Source of the DNA: Anaerobutyricum hallii
GTDB lineage: Bacteria > Bacillota > Clostridia > Lachnospirales > Lachnospiraceae
Direction of reading: 5' to 3'
Length of the DNA: 64,000 bases
Assembly (NCBI RefSeq): GCF_900209925.1
Contig: NZ_LT907978.1
Span: 2,389,001-2,453,000, forward strand
Positions 48,566 to 56,300 of the stretch are shown in pieces. Position numbers and translations under genes: made by a program. Numbering within the stretch: position 1 is the first letter of the stretch; every line of letters starts with the position of its first letter. The notes under the pieces were generated by a model. The model made no database searches, had not been told where the DNA came from, and worked only from the letters and a program-made list of their open reading frames with translations.

Positions 48566-49093
48566 TTAAAATTCTGGTTCAATCAAACCATATGTTTTAT
48601 CTTTTCTCTTATAAACTACATTCACTTCAAAAGTCTCTGCATTACGGAATACAAAGAAACTATGCCCTAACAGCTCCATCTGTACACAGGCTTCCTCAAC
48701 ATCCATCGGCTTAATAGCGAATCTCTTACTCTTTGTAACCGTTACTGTTTCATGATTGTCCACATCTTCTTCCATGAACTCATCATTAAACTTCACTTCG
48801 CCCTTACCGTACTTGGAAATCTTCGTCTTATACTTGCGAATCATACGCTCCAGTAAATCTACTGCCATATCAATAGAAACATACATATCTGTACTTGTAG
48901 GTTCTACTCTTAAGATCGTTCCCTTCATAGGAATTGTAGCTTCTACTGTCTGATTATCCTTCTGCACGCTTAATGTGACCTGAACTTCTGTCTCTGGAGT
49001 GAAAAACTTCTCCAGCTTGCTGAACTTATCGTGTACAGCCTGCTTTAATCCCTCGGAAACCTCCAGATTCTTGCCGTAAATAATGTAACGCAT
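48566..49093 (-). CDS. hpf: Long-form ribosome hibernation promoting factor
   Basis: 175 residues from MRYIIYGKNLEVSEGLKQ, an ATG supported by AGGAG 9 nt upstream. The N-terminal S30AE domain (~1-100, with ETEVQVTLSVQKDNQTVE) binds the 30S decoding centre. The C-terminal ~55-residue domain (VTKSKRFAIKPMDVEEACVQM...LGHSFFVFRN) dimerises 70S ribosomes to 100S, the Firmicutes long form. It stands 234 nt upstream of secA in the same direction. The region upstream of it contains the DnaA-box cluster. Confidence 0.95.
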   Translation of the reverse strand: MRYIIYGKNLEVSEGLKQAVHDKFSKLEKFFTPETEVQVTLSVQKDNQTVEATIPMKGTILRVEPTSTDMYVSIDMAVDLLERMIRKYKTKISKYGKGEVKFNDEFMEEDVDNHETVTVTKSKRFAIKPMDVEEACVQMELLGHSFFVFRNAETFEVNVVYKRKDKTYGLIEPEF

Positions 49094-49234
49094 ACGATCA
49101 CACTCCTTTTTTCTTATATTATAATTATTATACCAACAATTCTTCATTCTGGCAATGAATTATTTAAAAAAATCACACAAAACAGATGTTTTATATTGAC
49201 GTGTTTTTTCCATTTTTTTCTTTTGTTTTTCCAC

Positions 49235-49325
49235 TGTGGATATTGTGGATAACTCAGTGGATAAGTCTGTTTTTCAACATTTTTCAGTTTTTTTCTTCGT
49301 GGATAACTGCAAAGAGTTATACACC
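49235..49325. promoter_or_regulatory. Cluster of DnaA-box-like sites
   Basis: TGTGGATAA, the exact complement of the DnaA box TTATCCACA, lies at 49244-49252. One-mismatch copies are at 49235-49243 (TGTGGATAT), 49256-49264 (AGTGGATAA) and 49298-49306 (CGTGGATAA); a looser, inverted TTATACACC is at 49317-49325. They sit in a 400-bp AT-rich gene-free stretch (49094-49493). dnaA is not in the window, so this could be an origin, a DnaA-titrating locus or a DnaA-regulated promoter of hpf. Confidence 0.65.
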
Positions 49326-49493
49326 GACACTTTGTTCTTTTTTGCATTTTGTAAATTTATGTATATTTCATTGTCTATTATGCACAATTTTCAGCCATTT
49401 CTCATAGAGAAATCCGTTTTTAACCGTTTTCTGAAAGTATTCTTTATTATCCGACATTTCACCTAGAATTTTAGACTTTTCAGTCGAACCTCC

Positions 49494-50000
49494 TTACTTT
49501 TTCCGAAACAAAAGGCAGAATATTCCTGCAAAAATCGCAAAATCACTCATATTAAAAACCAGGTTACTGATTTTCTTCACTGGAAATTCAGGAAAACGAA
49601 TATAATCTGTCACAGAACCTTTTTTCATTCTGTCTATAAAGTTACTAAGTCCTCCTCCAAGAAGTAACGCATAACCAAGTCCTGCAACACTCACTCTTCC
49701 TTTTTGCCGTTCTTTTCCCAATACGAACGCACAAAAGCAAAGCATGACACCGGATATCCCTTTTAATATCTTTGGATGTGAAGAAAGGATACCACTGGCT
49801 GCTCCTTTATTCTCTAGGAATTCAATTCTTGGAGACAACTTCCTTCTCCATCCATCCTGCATAGCATCTACCGTATTTATTCCCTCCCCAGACCTGGTAA
49901 AATGTTCTTTTCGATGCTTTCCTCTAAGAGAACTCCTGAAATATTCCTTTAAAAACTTATCTCCTGCAATAATCAATGTTACAATTATGAAATATATCAC
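49494..50000 (-). CDS. Signal peptidase II (LspA)-like membrane protease
   Basis: 168 residues with about four hydrophobic helices. GLSNFIDRMKKGSVTDYIRF (~119-138) and VFNMSDFAIFAGI (~148-160) contain the two catalytic aspartates of LspA, and FLENKGAASGI (~59-69) corresponds to the NxGAAFG motif. Between helices 1 and the NKGAA region there is a longer charged loop (~22-55) than usual. The GTG start has AGGAGG 7 nt upstream. It cleaves lipoprotein signals, or is a paralogue with that ancestry. Monocistronic; divergent from the ABC genes. Confidence 0.78.
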   Translation of the reverse strand: MIYFIIVTLIIAGDKFLKEYFRSSLRGKHRKEHFTRSGEGINTVDAMQDGWRRKLSPRIEFLENKGAASGILSSHPKILKGISGVMLCFCAFVLGKERQKGRVSVAGLGYALLLGGGLSNFIDRMKKGSVTDYIRFPEFPVKKISNLVFNMSDFAIFAGIFCLLFRKK

Positions 50001-50057
50001 TTTGATACCTCCTGTGCATATGTTAAATTATACCTCAAAGAAAAGGACTGAGCTACG

Positions 50058-50828
50058 TTGCCACAACCAAATGCTTTTTTATCTGTGCGCGGACTTTCCC
50101 ATACGTATCACACAAAAAATGGCGAAACCCCTGCGTTAAAAGATATTCACTTCGACCTTTTCACTGGCGAATTTGCAGCGATCATCGGACCTTCCGGCTG
50201 TGGAAAATCCACTCTTTTAGAGTTGATTGCCGGTCTGATTCCCTTACAAAAAGGAAGCCTTCGTTATCCCTTTTTAAATCAGCCGCCTTCCATCGGCTAC
50301 ATGCTGCAAAAAGACCATTTATTAGAATATAGAACTATATATAAAAATATCATTTTAGGTCTCGAAATACAACACCGTCTTACTGAAAAAAACTTAGAAT
50401 ATGTCCAGAAATTAATGCGGCAATATGATATTGCTGATTTTGCAGATTCTTATCCAAGAGAACTTTCCGGCGGAATGCGCCAGCGCGCTGCCCTTATCCG
50501 AACACTTGCCTTAAAACCGGACTTTCTTCTTCTTGACGAACCATTCAGCGCCCTAGATTACCAAACTCGGCTTGATGTCTCAGATGACATCGCAAAAATC
50601 ATTCGCCAAAGCGGTGTCACCACCCTTTTAGTCACACATGATCTGTCCGAAGCAATCAGTATCTCCGACCGTATTATTGTACTTGGAAAACGTCCAGGCC
50701 ACATACGATCAATCATAACAATTGATTTTGGATCAGAACACCAGCTTTCTTCCAAAGAAGCCCGCATTCATCCTCAATTTCAAAATTACTTTAACCAGAT
50801 ATGGAAGGAGCTGAAACATGATGAATGA
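50058..50828 (+). CDS. ABC transporter ATP-binding protein, NitT/TauT type
   Basis: 256-residue ATPase. Walker A GPSGCGKSTLLE (~47-58), signature LSGGMRQRAALIRTLAL (~138-154), Walker B FLLLDEPFSALD (~159-170) and the switch His in LLVTHDLSEA. The sequence class (nitrate/sulfonate/thiamine-precursor type) and the partner permease suggest import of a small anion or thiamine-pyrimidine-like compound. It starts at TTG with AAGGACTGAG upstream. The permease gene overlaps its end by 11 nt. No substrate-binding protein is next to it. Confidence 0.88.
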   Translation: MPQPNAFLSVRGLSHTYHTKNGETPALKDIHFDLFTGEFAAIIGPSGCGKSTLLELIAGLIPLQKGSLRYPFLNQPPSIGYMLQKDHLLEYRTIYKNIILGLEIQHRLTEKNLEYVQKLMRQYDIADFADSYPRELSGGMRQRAALIRTLALKPDFLLLDEPFSALDYQTRLDVSDDIAKIIRQSGVTTLLVTHDLSEAISISDRIIVLGKRPGHIRSIITIDFGSEHQLSSKEARIHPQFQNYFNQIWKELKHDE

Positions 50829-51627
50829 ATCAGCAAACAATCTATCAAAAGAACAACAATTCTATATGAAAAAAACAAGACAACATAAACACCTTGTCCT
50901 GTTCTTTCAAATTTTTATATTTGTATTTTTTATTATTTTATGGGAGATATCTTCCCATAACGGAATCATCAATGCCTTTATCTTCAGCAGCCCTTCCCGG
51001 ATGCTTCTTGCCTGTCAGGAACTATTCCTCACCGGAGACCTCTTAAAACACATTGGCATCACACTTGCAGAGACGTTCGGCAGTTTTTTTCTCGTTGCCT
51101 CCATAAGTCTTCTTGTTGCCATACTCCTTTGGTGGAATACAACATTAAGTGAGATTTTTGAACCGTACTTTGTGATTTTAAACAGCCTTCCAAAATCAGC
51201 AATGGCTCCGATCTTTATCGTATGGCTTGGCAACAACATGAAAACCATTATCATCACCGCCATATCCGTTGCAATCTTTGGAAGCATCTTAAATCTTTTT
51301 ACCAGCTTTCAGACAACCGACCCAGATAAATTAAAACTGATCTATACCCTGCATGGCAACCGATTGGACTGTCTTACCAAAGTTATTCTTCCGATCAACT
51401 TTCCTGCAATCCTTAGTATTTTGAAAGTCGATATCGGACTTTGCCTGATCGGAGTAGTTATTGGAGAATTTCTCGCCGCCAGAAAAGGGCTTGGGTATCT
51501 GATCATCTATGGCTCACAGGTCTTTAAAATGGATTGGGTAATGCTCTCTATCGTGCTGCTTTGCCTGATTGCCGCATTACTGTATGGAATACTCAATCGA
51601 CTGGAAAAACACTTTATTAACTCTTGA
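50818..51627 (+). CDS. ABC transporter permease, NitT/TauT type
   Basis: 269 residues with six hydrophobic helices and the EAA-like loop GIPHL-equivalent TLHGNRLDCLTKVILPINFPAIL (split; ~182-204) that contacts the ATPase. It overlaps the ATPase gene by 11 nt with GGAG before the ATG, so the pair is translationally coupled. The stop TGA is followed by a family 1 hairpin after 10 nt. A binding protein must be encoded elsewhere, or the first residues of an unusual system are missing. Confidence 0.87.
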   Translation: MMNESANNLSKEQQFYMKKTRQHKHLVLFFQIFIFVFFIILWEISSHNGIINAFIFSSPSRMLLACQELFLTGDLLKHIGITLAETFGSFFLVASISLLVAILLWWNTTLSEIFEPYFVILNSLPKSAMAPIFIVWLGNNMKTIIITAISVAIFGSILNLFTSFQTTDPDKLKLIYTLHGNRLDCLTKVILPINFPAILSILKVDIGLCLIGVVIGEFLAARKGLGYLIIYGSQVFKMDWVMLSIVLLCLIAALLYGILNRLEKHFINS

Positions 51628-51637
51628 TTTGTGTAGA

Positions 51638-51764
51638 AGACGAAAAAAGAAATAATGATACATTCCATCTGCTCTGTAGTCGCTGTATTTAAGATGCTCG
51701 TCCGCATCTTAAATACACTCCCAAGCCGCATCTGGAATGTATCATTATTTCTTTTTTCTGTCTA
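51638..51764 (+). repeat. Family 1 hairpin repeat, copy 6 (sense to the ABC permease)
   Basis: AGACGAAAAAAGAAA to TTTCTTTTTTCTGTCTA with stem TAATGATACATTCCA / TGGAATGTATCATTA (perfect), unlike any other copy. The inner stem is GTATTTAAGATGC / GCATCTTAAATAC. Located between convergent genes, 37 kb from the other copies. Confidence 0.9.
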
Positions 51765-51789
51765 TTTTAAATCCACAGATTTTTTAATA

Positions 51790-53025
51790 TTATCCCAAAT
51801 CTACCTTTAAGTCTCCTTCTTTAATCCAGCCTTTTTTCCTCATAAACTTACCAATTGCCCAGCTTAAAAGAACAGGAAGTACAAAGCAGACTAAAATCAT
51901 TCCTAACCAGTCAAATACTCCAACGGCATATCCTTCTGGCATATTCGACCAGCCTGTGATAATCCCGATCGGACCTACTAAGCCCGCGGTTCCCATGCCG
52001 GAAGAAATCGCCGCACCGTTATTGCGAAGCTGGAAAATGCATGTGGCAACCGGACCTAAAATCGCGGAGGTAAGTACCGGTGGAATCCACAAGATCGGTT
52101 TTCGCATCAGATTCGGTACCTGCAGCATCGACGTCCCAAGCCCCTGTGCTACGAGACCTCCAACTCCATTATCGGGATAGCTGATCACAGCAAATCCAAG
52201 CATATTACAGCAGCATCCTACGGTAGCTGCTCCACCGGCAAGCGCAAGCCCATTCCATACGCCCATAGAGATACTGCCATCTAAAACGCCTGCAAGAACG
52301 GCACCGCCACTGATACCAACTGCTGCGCAGATTGCTGCGGAGCTGATTGGAAGAGTAAGTACAACACCGACGACAACAGAAATAATGATTCCCATGAAGA
52401 ATGGCTGTAAATTCGTTGCCCAGCCGATAAATGTACCAAGGGAATCACAGATTGTTTTGAAAATCGGTGCAAGTACCATGGCGCATCCTACACCGACAAT
52501 AATTGTTACTGCCGGTGTGACAAGAATATCGATCTTCGTCTCTTTAGAAACAAGCTTACCAACTTCGCAGGCAATAATCGCAACAAACAAGACTGCCAAC
52601 GGTCCACCGGAACCGCCTAATGTATTTGTCGCCTGTCCTACCGCACATAAAGAAAACAACACTAGTGGTGGTGCATCTAATGCATAGCCGATCGCCGCTG
52701 CCATAGCAACTCCTGTTACCATGGTCGCATAATTACCAATCTGCCATAAAATCCAGCAAAAATGATTCCATGTACTAAGTCCTGCGACCTTTGCCGCTAA
52801 CTCTCCCGTATCTGTCACTGATGCCAATGCTGCCATCAGACCTGTTGTGCCGACATTCTCTGCTAATGTCTTAATGATCGTCCCGATCAAGAGAGATGCA
52901 AATAATCCAAGAGCCATCGCTCCCATCGCATCAATCGCATATCTCTTAAAAGAAATCTCTACATTTTTCCTTTTTAGAAAGCTCTGCTTTCCTACACTTT
53001 GTTCTGTGTTGTTCTGATTCTTCAT
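51790..53025 (-). CDS. PTS EIIC-like / PfoR-type permease
   Basis: 411 residues, about ten hydrophobic helices. FKRYAIDAMGAMALGLFASLL (split, ~27-45), GQATNTLGGSGGPLAVL (~130-146), LPISSAAICAAVGISGGA (~222-239) and GAATVGCCCNMLGFAV fit the PTS_EIIC_2/PfoR family of permeases lacking attached IIA/IIB domains. The substrate is unknown and sugar phosphotransfer is not certain. Monocistronic, convergent with the ABC permease. The 335-bp region upstream (53026-53360) holds the neighbour's terminator and no gene. Confidence 0.8.
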   Translation of the reverse strand: MKNQNNTEQSVGKQSFLKRKNVEISFKRYAIDAMGAMALGLFASLLIGTIIKTLAENVGTTGLMAALASVTDTGELAAKVAGLSTWNHFCWILWQIGNYATMVTGVAMAAAIGYALDAPPLVLFSLCAVGQATNTLGGSGGPLAVLFVAIIACEVGKLVSKETKIDILVTPAVTIIVGVGCAMVLAPIFKTICDSLGTFIGWATNLQPFFMGIIISVVVGVVLTLPISSAAICAAVGISGGAVLAGVLDGSISMGVWNGLALAGGAATVGCCCNMLGFAVISYPDNGVGGLVAQGLGTSMLQVPNLMRKPILWIPPVLTSAILGPVATCIFQLRNNGAAISSGMGTAGLVGPIGIITGWSNMPEGYAVGVFDWLGMILVCFVLPVLLSWAIGKFMRKKGWIKEGDLKVDLG

Positions 53026-53258
53026 CTTTCTCTTTTTTCTTTCTCTTTCTTTTTATTTCTTTTTATTTTCACTATCTAAAGCCGGTCTTGAAATCCATTC
53101 AAAAATCCCATAGGATCTGACAAGATTTAAAAAAAATCTATACGGCTTCAAACAGTTACATTCTATAATACTCTTCACAGAAACGCAATGTTATTTTCGT
53201 AAATTTTTTACAGCACAATACCTGCTCATGCGTATTTAAAAAGCGCCGGGCGCACTAG

Positions 53259-53318
53259 AAAAAAGGAGAGACAGCAATGTCTGCTCTTTCGTAGCAGCAT
53301 TGCTGTCTCCTCTTTTTG
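53259..53318 (-). terminator. Terminator of the large secreted-protein operon
   Basis: On the minus strand GAGGAGACAGCAATG pairs with CATTGCTGTCTCTCC, followed by TTTTTTC, ~40 nt after the stop of the 53361 gene. Confidence 0.85.
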
Positions 53319-53360
53319 TCATAAAGGCAAATTATAAAAACTTTTATTTATATCATCGGA

Positions 53361-56300
53361 TTACTTCTTTACAAACTTACATCTGTCAAGTCCATAATCA
53401 GATAACATCTTTTTGTAGGCTTTGTATTTACGTTTTGGTACATAAACCTTTGCGTGCTTCACCTCAATAAACACATGCGGTTTTCTTAACTGTTTTAACT
53501 TTGTACCTCTAAACACAATCTTTTCGAGCTTTTTATTCAGACAGAATGCGTGAGCTCCCATAAAGGAAACATTCTTTCCGATCGTAAGCTTCTTCACATT
53601 CGGACATGCATAGAATGCTTTATGTCTGATTTTTCTTACAGAGTCCGGAATCACAATATTTCTGATCTTCTTATTCTTGATAAAAGCTCTCGTTCCAACG
53701 GAAGTTACATTGTACTTAATTCCATTCCATGCCACACTCTTTGGAATAGAGACTTTCTTCGCACTACGGCCTTTTACAAATCCAATCACTTCCACTTCTC
53801 CGCTTCCGTCAACCATTGTATTTGTCACTTTATATCTGTAAATACCATTTGTGATCACATCGCCTTTTCGAAGTCCGACAAGCAGATTACAAGACGCGCT
53901 CTTACCACTTTCTGTTGTAACTGTGATCGCAAGCTTACCTGGTGCGATTGCCTTTACATTACCATTTTGATCAACTGCTGCCATAGCAGGCTGTGAACTC
54001 TTCCAGCTTAACCAATCTGTGCTGTTTTCCGGTGACAGATATGCTATAAGCTGTTCTCTGGCATTAGGAGAAAGGACGATACTGTTTTTATTGAGTCTTA
54101 CTCCAGTTGCCGGAATCTTATTACTTACTATGATCTTTCCTGCCGGTTCATCCATATACGTATCTGTAACTGCATATTTCACTGTATAGGTCACGTCTGC
54201 TTTTCCACCGATATTGGAAGGGACATCCAAGGTCGCTTTCTGTGTGCCGGCATTACCTTTCGTATCTTTTTCATCGATCAGCTTACCGGATGCATCAAAC
54301 AGACCAACCTTCATAGCGTTTTCAAGACATTTACCTTCCAGCGCCACTTCATTCTTTCCTGCGGTAGCAATCATTCTTTCCGTTACATTTAATGACTTTA
54401 CTTTCGGTCCTACCCAGACTTTTACACTGGAAACAATATCCTGGCCATTCTCATCCTGCACTGTAGTTGTCGTACTGCTATTTACTGCCATTGCAGAAAT
54501 CGTAATGTATCCATATTTATTACTGGTCTTTAAAATGTTCTTTGCTGTATCTAACTTACAATCTGTTCCATTCGCATCCAATGAATATGCAATCTTTGCC
54601 GGATAAGCCTTTAATTCTTCTTCACTGTACGCTTCTTCTAAATCATCATAACAAATTGCTTTTAATGTTGTTACATCTAACACAGTGTTAAATGCAATAG
54701 CTTCAGGAACATCTTCTAATACGATTTTCTGAAGTGAACGCACTCTTGGTACTTTCAATTCTAAAGCGTTACTTATGACTTCTTTATTCAGTCGATTCGT
54801 TGCTCGAACAGTAATATTGGCCTTCTTACCGGCTTCTACCGCAGCTATTATATTATTTCTATTAAATCGAAATGCCTTTTCATTATCAGAATTCCATGTA
54901 AGCGGTACACCGTTTAGATTATAGTCTTCTTCGTACTGATCCAGGCCCTTTACGATAAAATACTCGGAAACATAAGCATTCTCTCCATTTTTCAATGTAG
55001 CATCTGCATCTTTTTGTTCTAGTTTTAATGTATCAAGAACTGGTTTTTGTCTCACATTTAAAGTAAACTGCGCTGCCAGCGCTTTCTCACCATTTACATT
55101 TGTAAATGTTCCCTTTAAAATCACATTTCCAGTTTCACCATAATCTACAGTTCCCTCTGTTACTGACAGATTCTTTGCTTTCGAATCAAAAGATACCTGC
55201 GCACTCTTAATCGTTCCCTTATCCGTCAGTTCCCATGTAATGCTATCGACTTCTTTTGCAGAAAGTTCGTAAGGATCTCCATTCTGGTCTTTGGCAGTAA
55301 AATTCACCTTGGAAAGATCATAAACTTCGCCTTCTCTTACTACTGCAGAATCTCCGGTATATAATTCCTTTACATATGGTTTGGCGATAACATTAAAGTT
55401 GATGGTGTTCGATTCAACCATGTTTTCCCCTTCACCTACAGCGAGCTGTAATGTATCAGAACCTTTTACAAGCCCAAGCAGTGTATCCTCAGTTACCGCA
55501 GAATACTTTCCACCAGTAATCCATCGGTATGTTTTCTTTGTCCAGTCATAAGACTCACCATACTGGTCAAGCGCTGTTACTGTTACATCCTTTTTCAAAT
55601 CACTTTCATAAGCACTTCCAATGCCTATACCATTCTTTTCAAGGTCTGTTTGAATCGTAACCGAACTTAACTTTCTTGCTGGTTTTACATTAAGCTCTAC
55701 TACATTAGATATTACGTTATATTTTTGAGAAACTGCCGTAATCTTATATATTCCCGCCTTACGTATCGGAAGTTTATTCTGAGAAAGTTCTGTAAAGGCT
55801 GCACTCTGCCCATCAATCTCTACTGCCCATTTCACATCAGAAGTATCCTTCCACTCACCATCATACTGATCGAATGCTTTTACAGTCAGTTTAGATAAAT
55901 CAATCTCTTTTGGAGAGCCCTGGTCATTATAAATAAAACTCTCCAACGTAGCCGGCTGCGTGTCATCAGAAATCGTAAGGGTTGTTAATGCCTTCCTCGG
56001 CAGCGCCTTTACACTGATCCATCCTGAATGTTTTCCACGATAAGTCGCACGAATCTGGAATGTTCCACTCTTTGTAAAGGAAAGCTGATTATTCTCAAGC
56101 TTAATTCCATCTTCCTCATCCAGTCTTGATTCCCATACAATCGGTGCACCGGAAATCTTTTTATCTGTGCTGTCTAATGCATAACCTTTGATTTCTTCAT
56201 TGCCAAACAGATTCACCGGTGTTTCTCCCACATAAGTAGTTACCGTTCCTTCTGCCTGCACACTTCCGTCAAATGGCTTCGTCGTCACATTCACTTTAAT

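Noticed and set aside
49235-49325. Calling the DnaA-box cluster oriC outright
   Set aside because: No dnaA/dnaN nearby, gene directions do not diverge clearly, and skew cannot be computed here.
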